Positions 16,188-24,910 of a stretch of DNA of 64,000 nt are shown one piece after another. Numbering within the stretch: position 1 is the first letter of the stretch; every line of letters begins with the position of its first letter. The notes beneath the pieces were generated by a model, which saw nothing but the letters and a program-made list of their open reading frames with translations, was not told where the DNA came from and did not search any database. Position numbers and translations under genes: made by a program. Source of the DNA: Pseudomonas sp. ZH-FAD (lineage in GTDB: Bacteria; Pseudomonadota; Gammaproteobacteria; Pseudomonadales; Pseudomonadaceae); the NCBI RefSeq assembly GCF_002803095.1, contig NZ_PGLR01000003.1, positions 1 through 64,000 of the forward strand. Reading direction: 5' to 3'.

Positions 16188-18898
16188 TGAAACATCCTCA
16201 CGCCCGCCAGCTTCTCGGCTTCTATCGCAGCTGCTACCTGGCCGACAGCCGCGACCTGGATCTGGACAACCTCGGCAAGCTGCCCGCCAACCGCTGGGCC
16301 TGGCTCGATGGGCGTGAGGAACTGGCCAGCGGCGGCATACCCCTGTTGCCGTTGTCGGCCGAGCTGGGGCGTGCGTTGGCCGAGGCGCAGGCGCTATACC
16401 AGCGTGAACTGCAACTGGTCTATGGCGTGCTGCCGATCTGTGGCCGCCTGCAATTGGAGGGCGGTGGTTCGCAGATGATCTGCGGCCCGCTGTTCTATTA
16501 CGAGGCGAGCCTGCAACCGACGGCGGACGGGCAGAGCCACTTGCTCGCCATCGACCCGCAGCAGGTGCATGGCAACTGGCGTCTGCTGCGCCGTCTGTTC
16601 GATGAAAGCGGCAACGCCAGCCTCGATGGTCTGCCGCTGCCGACTGGAATACTGGATGCTGCCTCGCTGGGCCAATTGCTCGCCTGGGTGGCGCGCCATA
16701 CGCAGGTGCGCGAGGTCAGTGAGGCTGCGGGGTTCCCGCAACTGGCAGATGTCGAGACGTTGGCCAAGGCCCAGCGCCGTCGCAGTTTGTCGCTGCAGGC
16801 CGGTGCCTTCGTCGCGCTGGTGCCCCGTGGCAGCGGTAGCCGTGGCATCGCCCATGAGTTGCAACTGCTGCAGGACGCCGAGCGACTGTCGCCCGCCTTG
16901 TTGCAACTGTTGGGTGAAACACCCTCTGTGCAGACTGCGGGCTCGGCCAGTACACCGCAGCGTCTGCCGGCGCAACTCAGCTCGGCCCAGTGCCAGGCGC
17001 TGGCCAATGCCGCAAGCTATCCGCTGAGCCAGATTTCCGGCCCGCCCGGTACCGGCAAGAGCTACAGCCTGGCGGCCCTGGCGCTGGATCGTCATCTGCA
17101 GGGTGAAAGTGTGCTGCTGGTCAGCCGCAGCGCACAGGCGGTGCGGGTTATCGCGCACAAGTTGCGTGAGGATTTCGGCCTGCGCGATGGCGTGCTCGAA
17201 GGCGATGGCCAGAGCCTGCGCCAGGTTCTACGCGAGCGTCTGGAGCGGTTGCTGCAGGGCGAATTCGAATGGGTGTCGGAACAGGCCGAAGAGCGCCAGC
17301 GCAGCGAGTTGGACGTGCTGACTCAGGCCGAGCGGCGCCTGTCGGCAGATTTTCGCAAGCGCTGCGAGCAGGCTGTGCGCTGGAGCCGCCTGTTGCTGCG
17401 CGCTGAGCGTGGCAGCCTGGCCTTCTGGCAGCGCTGGTTGCAGGTGCCCTGGGTGCGCAAGCGTATTGGCAGCAGTGTGCGCCCCTGGGCATTGCTGGAT
17501 GAACTGCGTGACTGCCAGCGGCGCCGCCAGCTTCTCAGTCGTGAACATCTCAATAGTCATCGCGCCCTGAATCTCAAGCGCCTGCTGGTCAGCGATCGCG
17601 CGCTGTTCGTGCGTTACAACCAGGCCATCCGCGCGCGCAGCTCACAGCGTCAACTGGCCTTGTTCGAGGATATCGACCCGGCGCGCCTGCTGGCTGCCTT
17701 CCCGATCTGGGTGGTGACCCTGGACGAATTGCACCGCCTGCTGCCACTGCGTGCGGAGCTGTTCGACGTGATGGTGATGGACGAGGCGACGCAGTGCGAC
17801 ATCGCCTCGGCGCTACCGGCCTTCCAGCGCTGCAAGCGCGCCGTGGTCACTGGCGATGCGCGTCAGTTGCGGCACATCTCCTTTCTCTCCCGTGTGCGCG
17901 AGACGCAACTGCTGCAGCGCGCCGGTCTGCAGGCCGAGGAGCGCGAGGCCTGGAGCTACCGCGACAACAGCGTGCTGGATCTTGTCGGCCTGCAACTGGC
18001 CAGCCAGGAGGCGGTGGTGTTTCTCGATGAGCACTTTCGCAGCCGCCCGGCGCTGATCCGCTTCAGCAACGAGCTGTTCTACGACCAGCGCTTGCGCGTG
18101 ATGAAGGAGCGCCCCGGCGTTGATGCCTGCGACAGCCTGCAACTGCTGCGTATCGAGGGCCAGCGCGGGCGCAACGGTGCCAATGAGGCGGAGGTCGAGC
18201 GGGTGCTGGCGCTGATCACCGCGCACCTGGCCGAATACCAGAGCAGCCCGCTCAAACCCAGCATCGGTGTGCTGTCGCCGTTTCGCGATCAGGTCGAACG
18301 CATCCGCTTGCGTATCGGCGCAACGCTGCCGATGGAGCAACTGCGCGAGTTCCGCCTGCTGGTGGATACGCCCTACGGCTTTCAGGGCGAGGAGCGCGAC
18401 CTGATGATCCTCAGTTTCGCCATCGACCGCGAATCGAGCCAGGCTGCGGCCTATCTGAATCGTGCCGATCTGTTCAACGTCGCCATCACTCGCGCCCGCG
18501 AGCGCCAGGTGCTGCTGTTCAGCGGTGACGAACGCCACTTGCCTGCCACGCATCTGTTGCGCCGCTATCTGGAATTCCTGCACAAGCCTGCTGTCAGTTG
18601 GCAGGCGGGCGCTGTGGAAACCGCCCGCCAGAACCTGTGTCAGGCGCTCGAAAGTCAGGGGGTCAGCGTGTGGAGTCACTATCCGCTGGCCGGGCAGGTG
18701 CTGGATCTGTTCTGTCGCCGCGGTGACAAGTGCCTGGCCATCGACCTGATCGGCTTTCCGGGGGAGGGCGAAGGCTTTCTCGAGCTGGAGCGCTACCTGG
18801 TGCTGGCGCGCGCCGGCCTGGAGACCTTGCCGCTGAGCTACGGTCTATGGCGTGAGGCACCAGAGCAGGCGTTGCAGGCGGTACTGGCGCGACTCTGA
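16187..18898 (+). CDS. Superfamily 1 helicase-like ATPase with degenerate nuclease-like C-terminus
   Basis: 903 residues. Walker A ISGPPGTGKS is at 283-292 and Walker B VMDEATQ at 530-536, giving the DEAT variant of UPF1/Dna2-type SF1 enzymes (AAA_11/AAA_12). Motifs V/VI are visible in TPYGFQGEERDLMIL and NVAITRARERQVLLFSG. The last roughly 95 residues (ESQGVSVWSHYPLAGQVLDL onward) resemble the Vsr/DUF559-like nuclease tails of such helicases, but the usual ExD-type motif appears as AIDLIG. The N-terminal 250 residues match nothing I recognise. The ATG shares its A with the preceding TGA, so PLD-fold protein and helicase are translationally coupled. Confidence 0.85.
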   Translation: MKHPHARQLLGFYRSCYLADSRDLDLDNLGKLPANRWAWLDGREELASGGIPLLPLSAELGRALAEAQALYQRELQLVYGVLPICGRLQLEGGGSQMICGPLFYYEASLQPTADGQSHLLAIDPQQVHGNWRLLRRLFDESGNASLDGLPLPTGILDAASLGQLLAWVARHTQVREVSEAAGFPQLADVETLAKAQRRRSLSLQAGAFVALVPRGSGSRGIAHELQLLQDAERLSPALLQLLGETPSVQTAGSASTPQRLPAQLSSAQCQALANAASYPLSQISGPPGTGKSYSLAALALDRHLQGESVLLVSRSAQAVRVIAHKLREDFGLRDGVLEGDGQSLRQVLRERLERLLQGEFEWVSEQAEERQRSELDVLTQAERRLSADFRKRCEQAVRWSRLLLRAERGSLAFWQRWLQVPWVRKRIGSSVRPWALLDELRDCQRRRQLLSREHLNSHRALNLKRLLVSDRALFVRYNQAIRARSSQRQLALFEDIDPARLLAAFPIWVVTLDELHRLLPLRAELFDVMVMDEATQCDIASALPAFQRCKRAVVTGDARQLRHISFLSRVRETQLLQRAGLQAEEREAWSYRDNSVLDLVGLQLASQEAVVFLDEHFRSRPALIRFSNELFYDQRLRVMKERPGVDACDSLQLLRIEGQRGRNGANEAEVERVLALITAHLAEYQSSPLKPSIGVLSPFRDQVERIRLRIGATLPMEQLREFRLLVDTPYGFQGEERDLMILSFAIDRESSQAAAYLNRADLFNVAITRARERQVLLFSGDERHLPATHLLRRYLEFLHKPAVSWQAGAVETARQNLCQALESQGVSVWSHYPLAGQVLDLFCRRGDKCLAIDLIGFPGEGEGFLELERYLVLARAGLETLPLSYGLWREAPEQALQAVLARL

Positions 18899-18980
18899 CG
18901 CTTCACATCTTGACCGATGTCGCGGGTTCTCTTGATGCACGACGCGATCGTGGCCAAACCATCAATGTTCCGGGGGGCTT

Positions 18981-20420
18981 ATGGCGCTGCGTAACGCTGT
19001 TCAACTGATCACCTATCCCGACCGCCTTGGACGTAACCTGGGGGAGCTTTACCAACTGTTGGATCGGCATCTGGGTGACGCCCTTGGCGGGGTGCATATC
19101 CTGCCGCTGTATCCGTCCAATGCCGATGGTGGCTTCTCGCCGCTCACCCACATGGAGGTGGATCCGCGCTACGGCGACTGGGCGGATGTCGAGCGCATCT
19201 CCGCGCGCTTCGACCTGTGCGTTGACCTGGTGATCAGTCATATCGCGGACGAGTCGCCTGAGTTTCTCGATTTCGTCGCGCATGGCCAGGCCTCGCCTTA
19301 CGCGGATCTTTTCGTACAGGTCGACAGCTTCGGCGAAATCACCCACGACGACCTGGCCAAGATCCATATCCGCAAGGAAAAGGAGCCGTTTCGCGAGGTG
19401 CGCCTGGCCAATGGCGAAACCTGCCGGGTCTGGTGCACCTTCACCGAACGGCAGATCGACCTCAATTACGACTCGCCGAAAACCTACCAGTTGATGGAGC
19501 AGTACATGGCCTTTCTCGCGGCGCGCGGGGTCAAGCTGTTTCGTCTGGATGCCTTCGGCTACACCACCAAACGTATCGGTACCAGCTGCTTTCTGGTGGA
19601 GCCGAACGTGTATCGCATCCTCGAGTGGTTCCGCGAAACCGGGGCCAAGTACGAGGCCGAGATGCTGCCGGAGGTGCATGACCATATCAGCTACCAGTAC
19701 GCCATCTCACGGCGGCACATGCGCCCCTACGGTTTCGCCCTGCCGCCGCTGGTATTGCACGCATTGCTCAGTGGCAGCAGCCGTTACCTGAAGAACTGGC
19801 TGCGCATGTGCCCGCGCAACCAGATCACCGTGCTCGATACCCACGACGGCATCTGTATCCCGGATGTCGAAGGCATGCTGCCCGAGGCGCAGATCCAGTA
19901 CCTGATCGATGAGGTCTCGACACGCAGCGCCGATCCGATCATGCGCCGCTCTGCAGTGAACGTACACAGCGTCGGGGCCATCTACCAACTGACCTGCACC
20001 TTCTACGAGGCCTTGATGCGCAATGACGAGGCCTATATCGCCGCACGCGCCATACAATTCTTTGCGCCCGGTATCCCGCAGGTTTACTACGTTGGCCTGT
20101 TGGCGGGCTGCAACGACTTCGACCTGCTCGAGCAGACCGGCGAGGCACGCGACGTCAATCGCCATTACTACAGCCTGGAGGAGGCCGAGCAGGCCTTGCT
20201 GCAGCCACTGGTGCAGCGTCTGTTGGCGCTGATGCGCTTTCGTTGCCAGCATCCGGCTTTCGAGGGGCGTTTCGAGCAGAACTATGCGGCTGACGACCAA
20301 CTGCTGCTGGCCTGGCGTCATGGCGAGCATTACTGCCGTTTGCACCTCGATCTGAGCAGCCTGCAGGCGATCATCGATTACACCGATGAGCAACTGAGGA
20401 TCTGCCGCATGACCTGTTGA
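18981..20420 (+). CDS. GH13 subfamily 18 glycoside phosphorylase (sucrose-phosphorylase-like)
   Basis: 479 residues. Reversible phosphorolysis of a sucrose-type glucoside to glucose 1-phosphate. The catalytic triad is in place: nucleophile D190 (FRLDAFGY), acid/base E231 (LPEVHDH) and D289 (LDTHDGI), almost the same numbers as in Bifidobacterium sucrose phosphorylase. The acceptor-loop region reads VGAIYQLTCTFYEAL rather than the usual YQVNSTYY-like sequence, so the substrate may be glucosylglycerol or glucosylglycerate rather than sucrose. It begins 82 nt after the helicase on the same strand, with a GGGG-rich ribosome-binding site. It could feed on or recycle a compatible solute. Confidence 0.85.
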   Translation: MALRNAVQLITYPDRLGRNLGELYQLLDRHLGDALGGVHILPLYPSNADGGFSPLTHMEVDPRYGDWADVERISARFDLCVDLVISHIADESPEFLDFVAHGQASPYADLFVQVDSFGEITHDDLAKIHIRKEKEPFREVRLANGETCRVWCTFTERQIDLNYDSPKTYQLMEQYMAFLAARGVKLFRLDAFGYTTKRIGTSCFLVEPNVYRILEWFRETGAKYEAEMLPEVHDHISYQYAISRRHMRPYGFALPPLVLHALLSGSSRYLKNWLRMCPRNQITVLDTHDGICIPDVEGMLPEAQIQYLIDEVSTRSADPIMRRSAVNVHSVGAIYQLTCTFYEALMRNDEAYIAARAIQFFAPGIPQVYYVGLLAGCNDFDLLEQTGEARDVNRHYYSLEEAEQALLQPLVQRLLALMRFRCQHPAFEGRFEQNYAADDQLLLAWRHGEHYCRLHLDLSSLQAIIDYTDEQLRICRMTC

Positions 20421-20484
20421 AGGTCGGCGTGGGTCATGCTTTCGCGTTAGACTTGTGCTCTTTCGACCAGCCAAGAAGCCCGCC

Positions 20485-21024
20485 ATGGCCCTGCCATCGA
20501 CCACCTACAAGATCGACATGAACCTCACCGACATGGATCGCAGCGTTTACGAAAACCTGCGTTTCACCGTCGCTCGCCATCCCTCTGAGACCGAAGAGCG
20601 CCTGGCCGCGCGGCTGATCGCCTATGCGCTGTTCTATCATGAGCAACTGGCGTTCGGCCGCGGCCTGTCGGATGTCGACGAGCCAGCGCTGTGGGAAAAG
20701 AGCCTGGACGATCGCGTGCTGCACTGGATCGAAGTCGGTCAGCCTGACAGCGAGCGCATCACCTGGTGCTCGCGGCGCACCGAGAAATTCAGCCTGGTGG
20801 CCTATGGCAACCTGCGCGTCTGGCAGACCAAGTGCCTTGACCCGGTGCGCAGCCTGAAGAACATCAACGTGGTCGCGCTTGGCCAGGAGGCATTGGCCGA
20901 CCTGGCGCTGGACATGCCGCGTTCGCTGAACTGGAGCGTGATGATCAGCGATGGCGAGCTGTTCGTCACCGACGAGCGTGGTCAGCACGAGATCCCCATT
21001 GAGTGGCTCGCTGGTCAGCGTTGA
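20485..21024 (+). CDS. yaeQ: YaeQ family protein
   Basis: 179 residues, close to the 181 of E. coli YaeQ. It begins MALPSTTYKIDMNLTDMDRS and carries the conserved FGRGLSDVDEPALWEKSLD and WCSRRTEKFSLVAYG segments. The family has a PD-(D/E)xK-like fold, but its role is not settled. I chose the ATG at 20485; an earlier in-frame TTG would add ten residues unlike the family. It lies between the phosphorylase and recJ. Confidence 0.92.
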   Translation: MALPSTTYKIDMNLTDMDRSVYENLRFTVARHPSETEERLAARLIAYALFYHEQLAFGRGLSDVDEPALWEKSLDDRVLHWIEVGQPDSERITWCSRRTEKFSLVAYGNLRVWQTKCLDPVRSLKNINVVALGQEALADLALDMPRSLNWSVMISDGELFVTDERGQHEIPIEWLAGQR

Positions 21025-21166
21025 AACCGTAGCCCGGATTGCATCCGGGCTACGGTTCAGTTCCCTCTCCCCTCGGGGAGAGGGCTAGGGAGAGGGGGAT
21101 TTCGGCGACTCGGTGTGGCTGGATGAACCCTCTCCCCCAGCCCCTCTCCCATGAATGGGAGAGGGG
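21025..21166. repeat. REP hairpin and two CCCTCTCCC repeats
   Basis: AACCGTAGCCCGGAT (21025-21039) and ATCCGGGCTACGGTT (21043-21057) make a perfect 15-bp stem with a 3-nt loop, starting right after the yaeQ stop. Two more stems follow: CCCTCTCCCC/GGGGAGAGGG (21063-21084) and CCCCTCTCCC/GGGAGAGGGG (21141-21166). Together they fill the yaeQ-recJ gap and are of the same dispersed kind as the element at 6264. Confidence 0.75.
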
Positions 21167-21202
21167 AGACAAGTCACTCCCATGCGAACATGAAGAAGTA
21201 CC

Positions 21203-22912
21203 ATGCGTATCGAAGCCCGTCCCTTACCCGCGCAACTGCCTGATCTGGGCAGCCTGCCGCCTTTGCTGACCCGTCTCTACGCCGCCCGTGGCGTGCAGTC
21301 TGCCGAGGAGCTGGACAAGGGCCTGGCGCGGCTGATCCCGTACCAGCAACTGAAGGGCATCGACGCGGCGGTCGAGTTGCTGGTCGAAGCCTTGGCGCAG
21401 CGTCAGCGCATCCTCATCGTCGGCGACTTCGATGCCGATGGCGCCACCGCCAGTACGGTCGGGGTGCTCGGCCTGCGCCTGCTCGGCGCGGCGCATGTCG
21501 ATTACCTGGTACCCAACCGTTTCGAGTACGGCTATGGCCTGACCCCGGAGATCGTCGCCGTGGCCCTAGAACGCCAGCCTGATCTGCTGCTGACCGTCGA
21601 CAATGGCATCTCCAGCGTCGACGGCGTGGCGGCGGCCAAGGCCGCCGGGTTGACGGTGCTGGTCACCGATCACCACTTGCCAGGGCCGGAACTGCCGGCC
21701 GCCGATGCCATCGTCAACCCCAACCAGCCAGGCTGCGACTTCCCCAGCAAGGCCATGGCCGGCGTCGGCGTGATGTTCTACGTGTTGCTGGCGCTGCGCG
21801 CGCGGCTGCGCGAAACCGGCTGGTTCGCCAGCCGTGCGGAGCCCAATCTGGGCGAGTTGCTCGACCTGGTGGCACTGGGTAGCGTCGCCGACGTGGTGCC
21901 GCTGGATGCCAACAACCGCATCCTGGTGCACCAGGGCCTGGCGCGCATTCGTGCCGGGCGGGCGCGGCCTGGCCTGCGCGCGATTCTCGAAGTCGCCGGG
22001 CGCGACCACCGCCGTATCACCTCCACCGATCTCGGCTTCATCCTCGGGCCGCGCTTGAACGCGGCCGGGCGCCTGGATGACATGAGCCTGGGCATCGAAT
22101 GCCTGCTGTGCGACGACGAGGCCCTGGCTCGCGACATGGCGGTGCAACTCGACCAGCTCAACCAGGATCGCAAGGCCATCGAGCAGGGCATGCAGCGCGA
22201 GGCGCTGGCCCAGCTCAAGGATCTGCCGGTGGCGGACATGCCGTTCGGCCTGTGCCTGTTCGAGCCGGACTGGCACCAGGGCGTGATCGGTATTCTCGCT
22301 TCGCGCCTGAAGGAGCGCTATCACCGCCCGGCCATCGCCTTTGCCGATGCTGGCGAGGGCATGCTCAAGGGCTCGGCGCGTTCGGTGCCGGGGCTGCATA
22401 TTCGTGATGCGCTGGATGCCGTGGCGGCCAAACATCCGGGGCTGATCAGTAAGTTTGGTGGGCACGCCATGGCCGCCGGGCTGTCGCTGCCGCAGGAGAA
22501 TTTCGGTGCGTTCTCCGTCGCCTTCGACGCCGAGGTGCGCCGCCAACTGTGCGAAGACGACCTGACCGGCCGCCTGCTGTCCGACGGCCAGCTCGATGCC
22601 ACCGAGTTCCACCTGGAACTGGCCCGCGCCCTGCGCAACGCCGGCCCCTGGGGCCAGCACTTCCCCGAACCGCTGTTCCATGGCGTGTTCCAGATCGTCA
22701 ATCAGCGCATCGTCGGTGAGCGTCACCTCAAGCTGGTGCTCAAGACCGAATGCGGCAGCGTGCAACTCGACGGCATCGCCTTCAACATCGACCGTGAGGT
22801 CTGGCCCAACCCAACCCTGCGCTGGGCTGAAGTGGCCTACAAGCTCGACCTCAACGAGTTTCGTGGCAATGAAACCGTGCAACTGATGGTGGCGCATATT
22901 GCCCCGCGCTAA
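21203..22912 (+). CDS. recJ: Single-stranded-DNA-specific exonuclease RecJ
   Basis: 5'-3' ssDNA exonuclease of RecF-pathway recombination and mismatch repair. 569 residues. DHH-domain motifs are clear: VGDFDADGATAS, TVDNGISS and VTDHHLPG; the DHHA1 domain has GGHAMAAGLSL. An OB-fold segment follows at the C-terminus. The ATG is preceded by GAAGAAG. Its TAA overlaps the stop of the convergent dapA-like gene: CTAA at 22909-22912 reads TAA on this strand and TAG on the other. Confidence 0.96.
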   Translation: MRIEARPLPAQLPDLGSLPPLLTRLYAARGVQSAEELDKGLARLIPYQQLKGIDAAVELLVEALAQRQRILIVGDFDADGATASTVGVLGLRLLGAAHVDYLVPNRFEYGYGLTPEIVAVALERQPDLLLTVDNGISSVDGVAAAKAAGLTVLVTDHHLPGPELPAADAIVNPNQPGCDFPSKAMAGVGVMFYVLLALRARLRETGWFASRAEPNLGELLDLVALGSVADVVPLDANNRILVHQGLARIRAGRARPGLRAILEVAGRDHRRITSTDLGFILGPRLNAAGRLDDMSLGIECLLCDDEALARDMAVQLDQLNQDRKAIEQGMQREALAQLKDLPVADMPFGLCLFEPDWHQGVIGILASRLKERYHRPAIAFADAGEGMLKGSARSVPGLHIRDALDAVAAKHPGLISKFGGHAMAAGLSLPQENFGAFSVAFDAEVRRQLCEDDLTGRLLSDGQLDATEFHLELARALRNAGPWGQHFPEPLFHGVFQIVNQRIVGERHLKLVLKTECGSVQLDGIAFNIDREVWPNPTLRWAEVAYKLDLNEFRGNETVQLMVAHIAPR

Positions 22913-23778
22913 CGCACGAGGCCGGTCAGCACCTCCTGCAGACGCTGACGCGTTTCGGCGGTGCAGGGCAGCAATGGCGCTCGGGGCGTTTCATCATCGA
23001 TCAGCCCCTGCAGCGCCAGTGCGGCCTTGAGCGCCGACGGGTTGGCTTCGCTGAAGGCCGCCTGCATCCAGGGCAGCAACTGGTAGTGCAACCGGCGCGC
23101 GCCCTGCAGATCGCCCTGCGCCACACGTTGCTGCATACGCACGTAGAGGTCGGCGCGGATATGGGCTGATGCCGAAATGGCGCCCGCGCCGCCCAGGCAC
23201 AGGGTATTGAAAATCTGCACGTCTTCGCCGGCCAGCACCTGCACTTGGCCATCGGCGATCAGCGCCATGGTGGTTTCGGCATCACCGGCGCAGTCCTTGA
23301 TGGCGTGGATATTGGGGTGGCAGACGATGCGCCGTAGCGTCTCGCGTTCGATGCGTACCCCGGTTCGATAGGGGATGTCGTAGAGCACCAGTGGCACTTC
23401 GGCGGCATCGGCCAGCGTGCTGAAGAAATGCTCCAGCCCGGCCTGGGCCGGGCGAATGTAGTAAGGCGCCGGCACCAGCAGGCCAGCCAGCCGGCGGCGC
23501 TGGATTTCCCGTTGCAGTTCGAGCAGCGCGCTCAACTGATTGCCGGCCAGACCCATGATCACCCGCTGTGCCGGCACGCGCTGGAGCACGGCATCCAGCA
23601 CCGCCAGTTGCTCAGCCTGGCTCAGTGCGGCGGCTTCGCCGGTGGTGCCGCAGACCACCAGACCCGCGACGCCATCCTCCAGCAGCTTGGTTAGCAGTCG
23701 GTCGAGGCTGGCGAAATCGATCTCGCCGTTACGAAACGGGGTGACCAGTGCCACCCAGATACCCTGAAAATCGGACAT
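22909..23778 (-). CDS. dapA: DapA-family aldolase (4-hydroxy-tetrahydrodipicolinate synthase type)
   Basis: 289 residues, TIM-barrel class I lyase. Residues match the DapA active site at the E. coli numbers: GTT at 44-46, Y133 in LYDIP, R138 in PYRTG and the Schiff-base lysine K161 in AIKDCAGD. This supports condensation of pyruvate with aspartate semialdehyde in lysine synthesis. Pseudomonads usually carry more than one dapA-like gene, and this one has no lysine or cell-wall genes beside it, so a side role with another 2-oxo-acid substrate is possible. The ATG follows AAGGAG. Confidence 0.85.
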   Translation of the reverse strand: MSDFQGIWVALVTPFRNGEIDFASLDRLLTKLLEDGVAGLVVCGTTGEAAALSQAEQLAVLDAVLQRVPAQRVIMGLAGNQLSALLELQREIQRRRLAGLLVPAPYYIRPAQAGLEHFFSTLADAAEVPLVLYDIPYRTGVRIERETLRRIVCHPNIHAIKDCAGDAETTMALIADGQVQVLAGEDVQIFNTLCLGGAGAISASAHIRADLYVRMQQRVAQGDLQGARRLHYQLLPWMQAAFSEANPSALKAALALQGLIDDETPRAPLLPCTAETRQRLQEVLTGLVR

Positions 23779-24161
23779 GCGAAAAACTCCTTGCGACTGA
23801 CCGTCTGGTCGCCGTCAGGGAGGGTGCGGGATACGAGCGAGAAGGGAAGATGCAACCTGGCGCTTGTCCTGTCAGCCCACCTGACGGGACAGCGCCCCGG
23901 TCAAATGAGCGACTGTTTCTTGGATTTCTTGGCAACGACGACGCACGCGCACTGGCAGGTCATGGAACCTGGGAGCAGTGTCTGGTGGTCGAAAGTGGCG
24001 TACATGAAGAGCAGCCCGTTGCATGAATCGTCCAGCGATGGTGCTTGGATGCCGGCGCGGCTGTCAAGCGCCCCCGGCGGTAATATCTGGAAGCATTCAG
24101 CTAGCTGCCGGGCCAACGGCCGAAGCCTAAACTCGGCGAGATTTCCTCAGGAGAATGCGCG
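23779..24161. other. Intergenic region between dapA-like and DUF533 genes
   Basis: 383 bp between divergent genes. It should hold both promoters, but I cannot place either with confidence. A short reverse-strand reading frame (23901-23963, 20 codons, MTCQCACVVVAKKSKKQSLI) is present without a clear ribosome-binding site. Nothing else is supported. Confidence 0.4.
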
Positions 24162-24896
24162 ATGAATACCCGTGGCTTGCTCGATCAACTGCTCAAATCC
24201 GGTCAGGAGATGCTGCAACAGAAGGGCGGCGGCGCCTCTTCCGGGCTGGGCGGCGCGCTGGGTGGCTTGCTCGGTGGTGGCGCTGGCAAGGCCTCGGGCG
24301 GTGGTGATCTCGGTTCGATGCTCAAGGGCGCCGGTGGCGGTGCGGCGCTGGCCATGCTGTTGGGCAACAAGCGGGTGCGCAAGGTCGGTGGCAAGGTGGC
24401 GGTGTATGGCGGCCTGGCCGCGCTTGGCGTGCTCGCCTACAAGGCCTACGGCAACTGGCAGGCGCAACAGGCCCAGCAGGGTGGTGCGCAGCCAGTCGAG
24501 CCGCAGACGCTCGATCGCCTGCCGGCGCCGCAGGCCGAGCAGCACAGCCGCGCCATTCTCAAGGCGCTGGTGGCGGCAGCCAAGGCTGATGGTCATGTCG
24601 ACGAGCGTGAGCGTCAGTTGATCGAAGAGGAACTGGGCAAGCTGGCGCAGGACGCCGAACTGCAGAGCTGGCTGCACACCGAGCTGAACAAACCGCTGGA
24701 TCCGGCCGATGTCGCGCGTGCCGCCAGCACGCCGGAAATGGCCGCCGAAATGTACCTGGCCAGCGTGCTGATGGTCGACGAAGAGCACTTCATGGAGCGT
24801 GCCTACCTCGAGGAGCTGGCGCGTCAGTTGAAGCTGCCGCTGGAGCTGAAGGCTGAGCTGGAAACCCAGGTGCGCTCGCTGCCGGTTGGTGTCTGA
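24162..24896 (+). CDS. DUF533/TerB-like inner-membrane-associated protein
   Basis: 244 residues, like E. coli YebE. The N-terminal half is Gly-rich (GGGASSGLGGALGGLLGGG) with one weak hydrophobic segment (VAVYGGLAALGVLAY, about 79-93). The C-terminal half, from about residue 120, is an all-helical TerB-like domain with AAAKADGHVDERERQLIEEE, the ADG-x-x-D-x-x-E signature. The function is unknown; related genes respond to envelope stress. AGGAG stands 9 nt before the ATG. It ends 14 nt from the convergent SulP gene. Confidence 0.85.
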   Translation: MNTRGLLDQLLKSGQEMLQQKGGGASSGLGGALGGLLGGGAGKASGGGDLGSMLKGAGGGAALAMLLGNKRVRKVGGKVAVYGGLAALGVLAYKAYGNWQAQQAQQGGAQPVEPQTLDRLPAPQAEQHSRAILKALVAAAKADGHVDERERQLIEEELGKLAQDAELQSWLHTELNKPLDPADVARAASTPEMAAEMYLASVLMVDEEHFMERAYLEELARQLKLPLELKAELETQVRSLPVGV

Positions 24897-24910
24897 GCCG
24901 TCCTCTCGTT

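Noticed and set aside
4871..18898. Prophage or classical restriction-modification island
   Set aside because: No integrase, capsid, tail, methyltransferase or att-like repeats. Base composition and codon use match the chromosome, and the flanks are conserved housekeeping genes.
23901..24116. 71-codon minus-strand frame between the dapA-like and DUF533 genes
   Set aside because: No clear ribosome-binding site, family or codon bias. A 20-residue version ending KKSKKQSLI is possible but unsupported.
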